In this document: positions 24,153-32,913 of the stretch, one piece after another | Position numbering within the stretch: the stretch's first letter is position 1 | Layout: every line of letters begins with the position of its first letter | Origin: UBA1494_A sp963973975 | GTDB taxonomy: Bacteria > Bacteroidota > Bacteroidia > Flavobacteriales_E > Vicingaceae | DNA length: 64,000 bases | Assembly (NCBI GenBank): GCA_963973975.1 | Contig: CAXBCF010000005.1 | Location: 62,001-126,000 of the forward strand | Direction: 5' to 3' | The notes under the pieces: model-generated | What the model was told of the DNA's origin: nothing | The model's input: the letters and a program-made list of their open reading frames with translations, nothing else | The model's database searches: none | Program-made: the position numbers and the translations under genes

Positions 24153-25106
24153 CTATATAGTTGCCTCAATTTTATAATTGTTTCGATTTGGAGAGTTTCT
24201 AGAAACTAATTCAGCTAAAAATCCCACTAGAAAAAGCATAACTCCAATTACCATTGCCGTTAAAGCAATGTAAAATTGAGGAATTTCAGTAATCAGTCTT
24301 GCTTTAACGTTAATGCTCAGGAAATAAAGTTTTTCAGCTCCAATATAAGCCACCAAACCAAAACCAAAAATGAAAACTAAAGTTCCGGCTAAGCCAAAAA
24401 AGTGCATGGGTCGCTTAGCAAATTTTCCTACAAAATAAATGGAAAGTAAATCTAAAAAGCCGTTGATAAAGCGCTCTAAGCCAAATTTTGTTACACCGTA
24501 TTTTCGCTCTTGGTGCTGCACCACTTTTTCGCCAATTTTAGTAAAACCAGCCCATTTGGCAATGGCTGGAATATAACGATGCATTTCACCGTAAACCTCG
24601 ATATTTTTTACCACATCATACTTATAAGCTTTCAATCCACAATTAAAGTCATGAAGGTGAATACCAGTCATTTTTCTGGTAGCCCAGTTAAATAACTTGG
24701 TAGGAATTGTTTTAGAAATTGGGTCGTATCGCTTTTTTTTCCAGCCAGAGATTAAATCATGGCCTTCATCTTTAATCATTCGGTATAAATCCGGGATCTC
24801 TTCTGGGCTGTCTTGTAAGTCAGCATCCATTGTAATGATGACTTCGCCTTCAACAGCTTGAAAACCTTCATTTAAAGCAGCAGATTTTCCGTAATTTCTT
24901 CTAAACTTTATTCCTAAAACATTGGCATCTTTTTGCTTTAAACCTTCAATAATCGACCAAGAATTATCGGTGCTGCCATCATCAACATAGCATACCTCAT
25001 ACGTGAAATTGTTTTGCTGCATTACTTTCTGAATCCAAGCATGTAATTCAGTCAGCGAATCCTCTTCGTTTAAAAGCGGAATAACAATGGAAATATTTTT
25101 TTTCAA
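24153..25106 (-). CDS. GT2-family membrane glycosyltransferase (DPM1/GtrB-like)
   Basis: 317 residues. The GT-A domain opens NISIVIPLLNEEDSLTELHA with CYVDDGSTDNSW. The metal-binding DxD lies in IITMDADLQDSPEEIPDL and the family segment HQERKYGVTKFG follows. Two membrane helices at about 230-260 and 275-305 complete the polyprenyl-phosphate glycosyltransferase layout. Such enzymes load a sugar on undecaprenyl phosphate for transfer outside the membrane. It is followed upstream by the DUF4199 gene 13 bp away on the same strand, an association I know from other Bacteroidota. Confidence 0.9.
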   Translation of the reverse strand: MKKNISIVIPLLNEEDSLTELHAWIQKVMQQNNFTYEVCYVDDGSTDNSWSIIEGLKQKDANVLGIKFRRNYGKSAALNEGFQAVEGEVIITMDADLQDSPEEIPDLYRMIKDEGHDLISGWKKKRYDPISKTIPTKLFNWATRKMTGIHLHDFNCGLKAYKYDVVKNIEVYGEMHRYIPAIAKWAGFTKIGEKVVQHQERKYGVTKFGLERFINGFLDLLSIYFVGKFAKRPMHFFGLAGTLVFIFGFGLVAYIGAEKLYFLSINVKARLITEIPQFYIALTAMVIGVMLFLVGFLAELVSRNSPNRNNYKIEATI

Positions 25107-25119
25107 GTTTTAGAGAATT

Positions 25120-25650
25120 TTAAATTTCATCAAATTCGTTGCTTTCGTTTTTTAGAAAAGCAGAAGTGATTAAAGAAATTATGAAACCTATAAAAGTGAA
25201 CATAAATAATAAACTGATGCTAATAAAACCTGGATTCAAAAATTTAACAGACATAGCCATAGTACTTTCAATTTGTTCATCACTTAACTCACCTTGTTCA
25301 TAAAACCCTTGTTCCATTTTATCAATTGAATATTGTAAAAATGAATCATCAATATAACCGAGGTAGATGTAGTTAATAAAAGCCAAAATTATGGCTGAAA
25401 AAAGGGCAATTAATACACCAAAGCCCAGTGCTTGAGAATAGGAGATGAAACCTCCTTGAACTTCATCGCGGTACTTTTTTGTACTGATATAGATTCCTAC
25501 AATTAATATGATGTATGAAAGATAATTAATCCATCCATTTTCATACATTTCAAATACATAGCCAATCAATGTTAAACCCATTATCACTAAACCTACCATT
25601 GCACCATAATTAAGCGCGAATTTTGTTTTTGAAATCTTATTTGTTTCCAT
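25120..25650 (-). CDS. DUF4199 membrane protein
   Basis: About 176 residues from ATG 25650 (METNKISKTKFALNYGAMVG), with four membrane helices (about 12-30, 38-55, 75-100, 145-170). The loop KYRDEVQGGFISYSQALGFG is the conserved core of DUF4199, a Bacteroidota family of unknown function. The frame could extend to 25677, but that leader is poor. A minus-strand TATATTTG box (25682-25675) lies about 25 nt upstream and fits the shorter start. Probably cotranscribed with the GT2 gene. Confidence 0.82.
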   Translation of the reverse strand: METNKISKTKFALNYGAMVGLVIMGLTLIGYVFEMYENGWINYLSYIILIVGIYISTKKYRDEVQGGFISYSQALGFGVLIALFSAIILAFINYIYLGYIDDSFLQYSIDKMEQGFYEQGELSDEQIESTMAMSVKFLNPGFISISLLFMFTFIGFIISLITSAFLKNESNEFDEI

Positions 25651-25842
25651 AGTTGATTTTAGTTTAAAAAGAAACAAATATAAAAATTCTATTGAGGTGA
25701 AATGCGAATTTTATTTAAGTGGTAATTGAATAAAAAATAAACTTTTTATTTAATTAAATAATCTTATCCTACTATAGTCAATTTCCATGGTTTTTTACAA
25801 TTATATTTTTTTAAACTAAATACTTATTGACACTTCCATAAA

Positions 25843-25873
25843 AAAAACCGCCAAAGTAAAATATGACGGTTTT
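25843..25873. terminator. Intrinsic terminator downstream of the coiled-coil gene
   Basis: AAAAACCGCC (25843-25852) can pair with GACGGTTTT (25865-25873) through AAAACCGyC/CGGTTTT. Flanked by A-tract on the left, so it fits leftward transcription ending after 25895. Confidence 0.65.
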
Positions 25874-25894
25874 GTTAATTAAATTCTAGAATTA

Positions 25895-26179
25895 TTAAGA
25901 GATAAAGGCTGAAATTCTAGAAAACTCTTTGTCTAGAGAATCAGTTGTATTGGAAATAAAAGTTTTAGCGTCTTCCCATTTCTCTTCACTTTCATTTTCT
26001 AATTGACTCAACTTGTTTTTTAATTCATGTTTTTTGTTTTCCAATTCTTTCAGTCCTTCCTCGTATTTCGGTTGAACATCTTCTTTAACTGATGCTGACT
26101 TTGCTTTAAATTCATTGATTTTTGCAGAAGCCTCATCAATTTTTTGGTTTGTTTTTGCTTTTAATTGTTCCTTATTCAT
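25895..26179 (-). CDS. Small charged coiled-coil protein
   Basis: 94 residues, almost entirely Lys/Glu/Ala/Ser with heptad-like spacing (KIDEASAKINEFKAKSASVK, LKELENKKHELKNKLSQLEN). It is a predicted long amphipathic helix with no signal peptide or membrane segment. It resembles small stress or apolipoprotein-like helical proteins in composition, but I cannot assign a family. It stands alone with its own terminator downstream. Confidence 0.62.
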   Translation of the reverse strand: MNKEQLKAKTNQKIDEASAKINEFKAKSASVKEDVQPKYEEGLKELENKKHELKNKLSQLENESEEKWEDAKTFISNTTDSLDKEFSRISAFIS

Positions 26180-26331
26180 TTTTTTTAGATTTAATTATAG
26201 TACCTACTCTTTAGGCTTTTCAGTTTCCGCCTTAATTAGTTGTAACTTCAACTTTTCCAAAAGATAGGAATATTAGGCTTAATAACCAAGTATTTAACAA
26301 AATATTAGATTTAATACTGCTTTCTTGTTTA

Positions 26332-28320
26332 TTAAAAAAAACCATTTAATAAATTCTCATCCACCAAATTTGGTAAGGTAACAGTGAGGTTTGGTTCAGT
26401 TTGCATGGCACGTTTTATCGCAAAAGTAGCACCTTTGTTTCTCGCCCAATTTCTTCTAGCTATTCCATTGTTTACATCCCAATGCAACATGCTTTTTAAT
26501 CGGCGCTCAGCAGCTTCACTGCCATCGAGTAACATACCAAAGCCTCCATTGATCACTTCACCCCAACCAACGCCACCTCCGTTGTGAATCGATACCCACG
26601 TTGCTCCACGGAAAGAATCTCCTATCACGTTTTGAATTGCCATGTCGGCAGTAAATTGGGAGCCATCGTAAATATTTGAAGTTTCTCGGTAAGGGGAATC
26701 TGTTCCAGAAACATCATGGTGGTCTCTCCCTAAAATTATAGGAGCAGAAATCTCACCGTTCTTAATTGCCTCATTGAAAGCTGCTGCAATTTGCATTCTT
26801 CCCTCAGCATCAGCATATAAAATTCTAGCCTGAGAACCAACTACCAATTTATTGTCTTCTGCTGCTCTAATCCATTTTAAATTATCAGCGATCTGTTGGC
26901 TAATTTCTTTGGGTGCTTCTGACAGCATTTTTTCCAATACCGCACCTGCAATACGGTCGGTTATCTGTAAATCTTTCGGATCGTTTGAAGCACATACCCA
27001 ACGAAAAGGACCAAATCCATAATCAAAACACATGGGTCCCATGATGTCTTGCACATATGAGGGATATTTGAATTTTTCTCCATTCATAATGTCAGCACCT
27101 GCCCGACTTGCTTCTAATAAAAATGCATTTCCATAATCGAAAAAGTACATGCCTTTTTCAGTCAATTGATTGATGGCTGCAACATGTCTACGCAAGGTTT
27201 TCCGAACTTCTGTTTTAAACTTTTCAGGTGATTTGGCCATCATTTCATTTGACTCTTTCAAACTAAAGCCAACCGGATAATAACCCCCAGACCATGGATT
27301 ATGCAATGAAGTTTGGTCGGAACCAATATCAACTTTAAAATTTTCTTTAGCCAATTTCTCCCATAGGTCAACCACGTTACCTTGATAGACCAAAGAAACT
27401 GCTTCTTTATTTTCTTGAGCTTTTTTTGTGCGAGCTAGTAATTCATCTAAATCGCTGTATACTTCATCTACCCAACCTTGAGAATGTCGTGTAGCGGTTG
27501 CTTTTTTGTTGATTTCCGCTGTAATACTCACAGCTCCGGCAATTTTTGCGGCTTTTGGTTGAGCACCTGACATACCACCTAATCCCGCTGTTACAAATAA
27601 TTTTCCTCCCAAACCATCCTCCGAAATCATTCTACCTGCATTCAAAACAGTGATTGCTGTTCCATGTACAATTCCTTGAGGACCAATATACATAAACGAT
27701 CCTGCTGTCATTTGTCCATACTGTGTTACCCCTAAGGCATTGAACTTTTCCCAATCATCTGGTTTTGAGTAATTGGGAATCATCATCCCATTGCTTACAA
27801 CCACTCTAGGAGCGTCTTTATGCGAGGGAAAAAGTCCCATTGGATGACCGGAATAAAGTACTAAAGTCTGCTCGTCGTTCATCTCGGCTAAATACTTCAT
27901 ACATAAACGGTATTGCGCCCAGTTTTGAAAAACGGCACCGTTTCCTCCATATGTAATCAATTCGTGTGGGTGTTGAGCAACTGCATGGTCTAAATTATTA
28001 CTCAACATCAGCATAATTCCTGCTGCTTGCAAAGATTGATGAGGAAATTCTTCAATGTGTTTCGCTTTTATTTCATAATCTGGACGATAGCGATACATGT
28101 AAATCCTTCCGTAATCTTTGAGTTCTTGAGCTAATTCAGGTGCTAAAATAGGATGATGTTTTTCAGGAAAATAACGCAAGGCATTGCTGAGCGCTAATTT
28201 TTTTTCTTCTTTATTTAAAATATCCTTTCGAATAGGAGCATGATTTATTTCAGGATTAAATTCTTTTACTTTTGGAAGTTCTTCAGGAATACCTTCTAAT
28301 ATTTGTTCTTTAAATGTCAT
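26332..28320 (-). CDS. hutU: Urocanate hydratase
   Basis: About 662 residues from ATG 28320 (MTFKEQILEGIPEELP). It converts urocanate to imidazolone propionate in histidine breakdown using tightly bound NAD. Motifs: ITYGGNGAVFQNWAQYRLCM, TAGLGGMSGAQPKAA (NAD-binding glycines), SGGYYPVG, MCFDYGFGPFRWVC (conserved Cys) and SIHNGGGVGWGEVINGG. It is about 100 residues longer than the Pseudomonas enzyme, a length common in Bacteroidota. Other hut genes are not in the window. A 54-residue DUF5522 gene ends 2 bp upstream, so the pair is cotranscribed. Confidence 0.93.
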   Translation of the reverse strand: MTFKEQILEGIPEELPKVKEFNPEINHAPIRKDILNKEEKKLALSNALRYFPEKHHPILAPELAQELKDYGRIYMYRYRPDYEIKAKHIEEFPHQSLQAAGIMLMLSNNLDHAVAQHPHELITYGGNGAVFQNWAQYRLCMKYLAEMNDEQTLVLYSGHPMGLFPSHKDAPRVVVSNGMMIPNYSKPDDWEKFNALGVTQYGQMTAGSFMYIGPQGIVHGTAITVLNAGRMISEDGLGGKLFVTAGLGGMSGAQPKAAKIAGAVSITAEINKKATATRHSQGWVDEVYSDLDELLARTKKAQENKEAVSLVYQGNVVDLWEKLAKENFKVDIGSDQTSLHNPWSGGYYPVGFSLKESNEMMAKSPEKFKTEVRKTLRRHVAAINQLTEKGMYFFDYGNAFLLEASRAGADIMNGEKFKYPSYVQDIMGPMCFDYGFGPFRWVCASNDPKDLQITDRIAGAVLEKMLSEAPKEISQQIADNLKWIRAAEDNKLVVGSQARILYADAEGRMQIAAAFNEAIKNGEISAPIILGRDHHDVSGTDSPYRETSNIYDGSQFTADMAIQNVIGDSFRGATWVSIHNGGGVGWGEVINGGFGMLLDGSEAAERRLKSMLHWDVNNGIARRNWARNKGATFAIKRAMQTEPNLTVTLPNLVDENLLNGFF

Positions 28321-28322
28321 CT

Positions 28323-28487
28323 TTATCTTTTTAGCTTTTTTCTGTATCCATATGGACAATGTTTGCAAGCATTTTTACAACAATAGCCTCTTTTTAAGTG
28401 GAACTTTTCGGTAAATACAATATAACCTTCCTTATTCAGGTAGTAATCTTCTTTATCGTATTTGTCTTTTATTGAAAATCCATCCAT
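28323..28487 (-). CDS. DUF5522 small cysteine-rich protein
   Basis: A 54-residue gene reading MDGFSIKDKYDKEDYYLNKE at its start. The core FTEKFHLKRGYCCKNACKHC followed by PYGYRKK is the conserved CC-x3-C-x2-C-P-Y motif of DUF5522. The four cysteines suggest metal or Fe-S binding. It ends 2 bp before the hutU start on the same strand. No function is known to me. The motif and the tight spacing make this a confident real gene despite its size. Confidence 0.85.
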   Translation of the reverse strand: MDGFSIKDKYDKEDYYLNKEGYIVFTEKFHLKRGYCCKNACKHCPYGYRKKLKR

Positions 28488-28541
28488 TGCTGCAAATTTA
28501 AGGAACTATCAAACTACAAAATAGTTCAATATTTTTGTCAA

Positions 28542-29462
28542 ATGGAAACTTTTCAACTGCCTTCTCCGATTCATCAATTGCAGGCAGCATTTTTAGAACA
28601 AAAAGGCATTAAAGTTTTCGTTAAGCGAGATGATTTAATTCATCCACAGATTTCGGGGAATAAATGGCGAAAACTAAAATACAATGTCGAACAAGCACTA
28701 AAAGAGGATAAAACTTCACTATTAACTTTTGGTGGGGCTTTTTCAAATCATTTAATTGCTACTGCTTTTGCTGCAAAAAGGTTTGGTCTAGCTGCAATTG
28801 GAGTTGTTCGGGGCAATGAGTTTTTAGAATTGAATTCTACCCTAGAAGCATGTGAAAGTGCAGGAATGCAATTGCATTTTGTCAGTAGAGAAGTATATAG
28901 AACTAAACAAGACCAAGGTTTTATCAGTCAGTTAAAGAATCAGTTTGGTGATTTTTATTTGATTCCTGAAGGAGGTGCAAATGAATTAGCTTTGAAAGGT
29001 TGTGAAGAAATTGTAACTGAGATAAAACAAAAATTTGATTATATAGCATGTGCCGCAGGAACTGGTACAACAGCTGCAGGAATATTGAGAAGCTTAACAG
29101 ATGAAAAACTTCTAGTTTTCCCTGCTTTGAAAGGTGGAGAAGGTTTGGAAAAGGAAATTCTAAAATGGCAAAAAAAGGAAATAAGTAAAGCCCAATTGCA
29201 ACTATTAACTAATTACCATTTTGGAGGTTATGCTAAGATATCTACCGAACTAGTGGAGTTTGCAAAACAGTTTTACAAAGATTTTAGCATTCCTCTAGAC
29301 CTTGTTTATACAGCCAAACTATTTTTTGGCTTATTTGAATTGATTAAATCTGGTTGGTTTCCAAAAGGTAGTCGAATTTTAGTACTACACAGTGGTGGTC
29401 TACAAGGAAATAAAGGTTTAATAGCTCGCAATAAAATTCAATTGGACTTTGTTAAAAATTAA
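28542..29462 (+). CDS. PLP-dependent ACC deaminase / D-cysteine desulfhydrase family enzyme
   Basis: 306-residue fold-type II PLP enzyme. IFVKRDDLIHP-like opening (VKRDDLIHPQISGNKWRKLK) contains the PLP lysine. TFGGAFSNHLIATAFAAKRF is the phosphate-cup/substrate motif and EGGANELALKG and AAGTGTTAAGIL follow. Family members deaminate 1-aminocyclopropane-1-carboxylate or split D-cysteine to pyruvate, sulfide and ammonia. Most bacterial members, especially outside plant-associated species, are D-cysteine desulfhydrases, so that is the more likely activity. Divergent from the DUF5522-hutU unit. Confidence 0.85.
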   Translation: METFQLPSPIHQLQAAFLEQKGIKVFVKRDDLIHPQISGNKWRKLKYNVEQALKEDKTSLLTFGGAFSNHLIATAFAAKRFGLAAIGVVRGNEFLELNSTLEACESAGMQLHFVSREVYRTKQDQGFISQLKNQFGDFYLIPEGGANELALKGCEEIVTEIKQKFDYIACAAGTGTTAAGILRSLTDEKLLVFPALKGGEGLEKEILKWQKKEISKAQLQLLTNYHFGGYAKISTELVEFAKQFYKDFSIPLDLVYTAKLFFGLFELIKSGWFPKGSRILVLHSGGLQGNKGLIARNKIQLDFVKN

Positions 29463-29487
29463 CTGTTGATTTCTTTGTGAATAATTG

Positions 29488-29519
29488 TTGAAATACTCCT
29501 TCAAGTACTATTATATTTG
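29488..29519 (+). promoter_or_regulatory. Bacteroidota-type promoter of the glucosaminidase gene
   Basis: TTG at 29488-29490 (part of TTGTTG), 21-nt spacer, TATATTTG at 29512-29519. Predicted start is about 25 nt before the GTG at 29551. Confidence 0.58.
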
Positions 29520-29550
29520 AATATTCTATTTATTAACACCTGTTCATAAA

Positions 29551-30531
29551 GTGCAAATTTTGAATTCTAATATCACACAAAAATTGAGGTTGCATTCCTT
29601 TTTTATTAGCCTATTTTTTTTGAGCTTAAGCTCAGTGGCTGTTTCAGCTCAGTCTGACGATAATAAACGGATAAGCAGAAACGAATACATCGAAATGTAT
29701 AAAGATGAAGCGATCAAAGAAATGCAGCGAAGTGGTGTGCCGGCGAGTATTACCTTAGCTCAAGGAATTTTAGAGTCAGGCGACGGTAACAGTCTTTTAG
29801 CTAGAAAGGCTAACAATCATTTTGGAATTAAGTGTCACAGTGATTGGAATGGTAAATCTTTTCACAAAGATGATGATGCTAAAAATGAGTGTTTTCGCAA
29901 GTATAAAACAGTTTTGGAGTCTTATCATGACCATTCAGAGTTTTTGAAAAAAAGACGCTATGCTTTTTTGTTTGAGTTAGAAATAACTGACTACAAGGCT
30001 TGGGCGAAAGGATTGAAGCAAGCAGGGTATGCTACAAATCCCAAATACCCTGAGTTGTTAATAGGAATCATCGAAAAGAATCAATTATACCAATACGATC
30101 AATTAGGATTGGGCGGACAAGTTGCAAAAACTGAAAAGACCAAAGATATAGTCCCTCCTAAAACTCAGAAAGCAGGTTCACTTGGAGTTAAAACACATCC
30201 AAATAATATAAAGTATATTGATTTAAAACCTGAGCACTCTCTAGAAAGTTTAGCAGATCAACTTAACATGGCTACTTGGCAATTTAGAAAATACAATGAC
30301 TTAAAAAAGGGAGAAACTTTAAAGAAAGAAGGCCCTCTATTTTTGCAGCCAAAGAGAAATAAAGCAAAAGATGAATACCACACTGTTGTGAAAGGAGAAA
30401 CCATGTGGGATATTTCTCAATTGCATGGAATTAAACTAAAGAAACTTTATAAGAAGAACAGAATGTCTTTTGGTTCTGAACCAAGAGTTGGTCAAAAAAT
30501 AAATCTTAGAAAAAAAGTAGCTCGTGACTAA
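29551..30531 (+). CDS. Secreted glucosaminidase-domain peptidoglycan hydrolase with LysM
   Basis: 326 residues from GTG 29551, with a signal peptide ending near SVAVSAQ (about residue 34). The glucosaminidase (FlgJ/lysozyme-like) domain spans about 60-190, with PASITLAQGILESGDGNSLL carrying the catalytic Glu and NNHFGIKCHSDWNGKSF. After a linker come LysM-like segments; the last, EYHTVVKGETMWDISQLHGI, is clear. It should cleave glycan strands during growth or envelope remodelling. It has its own promoter. Confidence 0.9.
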   Translation: MQILNSNITQKLRLHSFFISLFFLSLSSVAVSAQSDDNKRISRNEYIEMYKDEAIKEMQRSGVPASITLAQGILESGDGNSLLARKANNHFGIKCHSDWNGKSFHKDDDAKNECFRKYKTVLESYHDHSEFLKKRRYAFLFELEITDYKAWAKGLKQAGYATNPKYPELLIGIIEKNQLYQYDQLGLGGQVAKTEKTKDIVPPKTQKAGSLGVKTHPNNIKYIDLKPEHSLESLADQLNMATWQFRKYNDLKKGETLKKEGPLFLQPKRNKAKDEYHTVVKGETMWDISQLHGIKLKKLYKKNRMSFGSEPRVGQKINLRKKVARD

Positions 30532-30582
30532 TTCATGAACATTTGATAAGTTTGTTACGTTATAATTACTTAAATCCTAACT

Positions 30583-30945
30583 ATGGAATATCTTATCATT
30601 TTACTAAAGTTTATTATAGGGTTAAGTATTATAAACGTTTGGCTTTTTCGGACTTCAAAATCTTCTCAATGGAGAGGTGGTGAAGCTTCAAATCTTAAAG
30701 CAGAATTTGAAGCATATGGATTGTCAAAAGATACAATGAAATTAGTTGGAACAGTTAAAGTTGCACTTTCAGTTTTACTTATTTTATCCATTTGGTTTCC
30801 TTTTTTTCAGCCTTATGCAGCATATGGTATTTCAATATTAATGTTAGGGGCTATTGCGATGCATTTTAAAATTAAAGATCCAATAAAAAAATCCTTTCCT
30901 GCGTTTACTTTTCTTATTTTATCACTTTTGACAATATATTTATAA
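30583..30945 (+). CDS. DoxX-like small membrane protein
   Basis: 120 residues with four predicted helices. The pattern EFEAYGLSKDTMKLVGTVKV, then LLILSIWFPFF and a helix ending MHFKIKDPIKKSFPAF, matches the DoxX-like family. A TAAGTTTG box (30547-30554) may serve as -7 element. Its stop directly abuts the stop of the convergent 30946-31296 gene, which is a paralogue with the same helix layout. Role unknown; some family members affect respiratory or sulfur metabolism. Confidence 0.72.
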   Translation: MEYLIILLKFIIGLSIINVWLFRTSKSSQWRGGEASNLKAEFEAYGLSKDTMKLVGTVKVALSVLLILSIWFPFFQPYAAYGISILMLGAIAMHFKIKDPIKKSFPAFTFLILSLLTIYL

Positions 30946-31296
30946 CTAATATTTTATAAGTAGAAAGGAAATCATTGCGTTTACAAGCATAAAAAAGAAA
31001 GAGGGAATACTTTGAAAAAAACTGTCTTTGATTTTTATGCGGGTTAAGAATCCAAGTAACATCAATAAACTAAGCCCTAAAGCAGCTACTATCCCAACTA
31101 ATGGAAATAATAGCCCTAAAAATAAACCAATTGCTCCCAACAATTGAAGAAAACCTGTTATTTTTCTATACTTAGGTAAACCATATCGATTAAACTCTTT
31201 TTGAATAAAAGGAGAGTAAAAACAACCCCAACCATAATATAAAAATGCAATTCCACTAAAGAAAATTAAGAAAGTAAGAAGTGAACTAGGATTCAT
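30946..31296 (-). CDS. DoxX-like small membrane protein (paralogue of its convergent neighbour)
   Basis: 116 residues with four helices. KEFNRYGLPKYRKITGFLQL, GLLFPLV and LTRIKIKDSFFQSIPSFF align with the corresponding parts of the 30583-30945 protein (YGL, K-x-G, IKD, P-x-F). Its TAG stop is immediately next to the TAA of that gene. Family function is unknown. Confidence 0.7.
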   Translation of the reverse strand: MNPSSLLTFLIFFSGIAFLYYGWGCFYSPFIQKEFNRYGLPKYRKITGFLQLLGAIGLFLGLLFPLVGIVAALGLSLLMLLGFLTRIKIKDSFFQSIPSFFFMLVNAMISFLLIKY

Positions 31297-31388
31297 TGTA
31301 AATTAAACACTATAATAAGGTTTTAGTTGTATTTAAATCAATTATTAAAAAAAAGCTGAAGTTATTATCATATAACTAAATTTGAAGG

Positions 31389-32399
31389 ATGAAAGATTGG
31401 AAAAAATTAAAAGCATTACTTGGTATACCTCAAAAAATTTGTCTTGTTTCTCATCCCTCTCCAGATGGCGATTCGATTGGTTCCTCTTTAGCAATGTATT
31501 GGTTTTTGATTCAAAAAAAACACAAGGTTTCAATTATTACTCCTGACACTCCCCCAAAATTTTTAAGCTTTTTAGAAGGCTTTAATCAAATTATCGACTT
31601 CGAAAAAAATAGAGAAGAAGTAGAGACTTCTATAGAAGAAGCAAGTATTATTTTTTGCTTAGATTTTAATAATCTTTCTAGATTAAGAGGCTTAAGTGAT
31701 GTATTGAAACAAAACGAATCAGCTTTCTTAGTTAACATTGATCACCATCAAGATCCCGAGGATTTCGCACATTTCCAATTTTGTTTTCCAGGAACAAGTT
31801 CTACAGCTGAATTAGTGTATCGATTTATTGAAGAATTAGGTGATATAGAATTGTTGAACAAAGCAATTGCAGCAGCAATGTATACCGGAATTGTGACAGA
31901 TACCGGTTCATTTAAGTTTTCTTCAACTGAAGCTAGTACACATAGAGTAGCAGCCAAATTGATTGAAACTGGAATTATCCCCAATTTAATTCATCAAAAT
32001 ATCTTTGATAGCTATTCTAAGGATCGATTAAAACTTCTCGGTTTTGCTTTAAATGAGCGTTTAATTTTTCACGATCAATGGAATACTGCAGTCATTTATT
32101 TGTCTGAAAGCGATTTAAGCAACTTTAATTATCAGAAAGGCGATACAGAAGGATTAGTAAATTATCCTTTGTCGATTGAAAATATAAAGTTTTCAATTTT
32201 AATTACAGAAGGTGAAAATAAAGTAAAACTATCATTGCGATCAAAAGGGAATTTTCCTGCCAATAAAGTAGCGGAGACACATTTTAGTGGTGGTGGACAT
32301 ATTAATGCTGCAGGCGGTATTTCAGATTGTAGTGTAGAAGATACATTAGTCAAGATTGAAAAATTATTACCAAACTATGAGAATGAGTTACATGCATAG
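31389..32399 (+). CDS. DHH/DHHA1 phosphoesterase (NrnA-like, oligoribonuclease/pAp phosphatase)
   Basis: 336 residues. Motif I is HPSPDGDSIGSSLA, then CLDFNNLSR and the DHH motif NIDHHQDPEDFAHF; metal ligands continue in GIVTDTGSFKFS. The C-terminal DHHA1 domain ends with GGGHINAAGG. NrnA degrades nanoRNAs and dephosphorylates 3'-phosphoadenosine 5'-phosphate. Its 3' end overlaps the GldI-like gene, and this phosphoesterase-GldI order is one I know from Flavobacteriia. A TAAATTTG box lies only 4 nt before the ATG. Confidence 0.9.
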   Translation: MKDWKKLKALLGIPQKICLVSHPSPDGDSIGSSLAMYWFLIQKKHKVSIITPDTPPKFLSFLEGFNQIIDFEKNREEVETSIEEASIIFCLDFNNLSRLRGLSDVLKQNESAFLVNIDHHQDPEDFAHFQFCFPGTSSTAELVYRFIEELGDIELLNKAIAAAMYTGIVTDTGSFKFSSTEASTHRVAAKLIETGIIPNLIHQNIFDSYSKDRLKLLGFALNERLIFHDQWNTAVIYLSESDLSNFNYQKGDTEGLVNYPLSIENIKFSILITEGENKVKLSLRSKGNFPANKVAETHFSGGGHINAAGGISDCSVEDTLVKIEKLLPNYENELHA

Positions 32400-32913
32400 T
32401 TTTATTCTATTTTCTTTATTGCTAGTGATTTCTTGTAGTCGACAAGAAAAAAATAAGAATTTACAATCTATTGATAAAAAAGAGTTTAATGATCGATTAA
32501 TCTTATCGCACCAAGCTTTTTTAGAAAAAGAGAAAGGTAGAATAGATTATTATATTGATAGTTTGGGTTTTCCTTTTGAAAAAACAGGTACAGGGTTGAG
32601 GTATTACATTGAAGAAAAAAATGAAGGTGGTGATAGTTTGAAAATTGGAGATGTAGCTGTAATTGATTATAAACTAACTTCAATATACGGAGATTCGCTC
32701 TATGAAACTGTAGAAGGTTTAGCTCAAGAATTTATGGTTGGTTATGACCAAGTTGAGAGTGGTTTGCATGAAGGAATTCAATTCATGCATGTTGGTGAGC
32801 GAGCAATTTTTATTTTGCCAGCTCATCTAGCACATGGAATCACAGGTGATCAAGCTGCAATAAGAAGTCAAACAACTTTAGTTTATAAAGTGCATTTATT
32901 GGCAAAAAAATGA
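32377..32913 (+). CDS. GldI-like FKBP-type prolyl isomerase lipoprotein
   Basis: About 178 residues from ATG 32377. A longer frame would need TTG at 32356; ATG 32392 is also possible. The signal peptide ends in the lipobox LVISC, so it should be lipid-anchored. A helical stretch (HQAFLEKEKGRIDYYIDSLG) precedes one FKBP domain (about 75-178; VAVIDYKLTSIYGDSLYE, GLHEGIQFMHVGERAIFILP). In Flavobacterium the homologous GldI is needed for gliding/T9SS function. Overlaps nrnA upstream and the next FKBP gene by 4 bp. Confidence 0.78.
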   Translation: MRMSYMHSFILFSLLLVISCSRQEKNKNLQSIDKKEFNDRLILSHQAFLEKEKGRIDYYIDSLGFPFEKTGTGLRYYIEEKNEGGDSLKIGDVAVIDYKLTSIYGDSLYETVEGLAQEFMVGYDQVESGLHEGIQFMHVGERAIFILPAHLAHGITGDQAAIRSQTTLVYKVHLLAKK

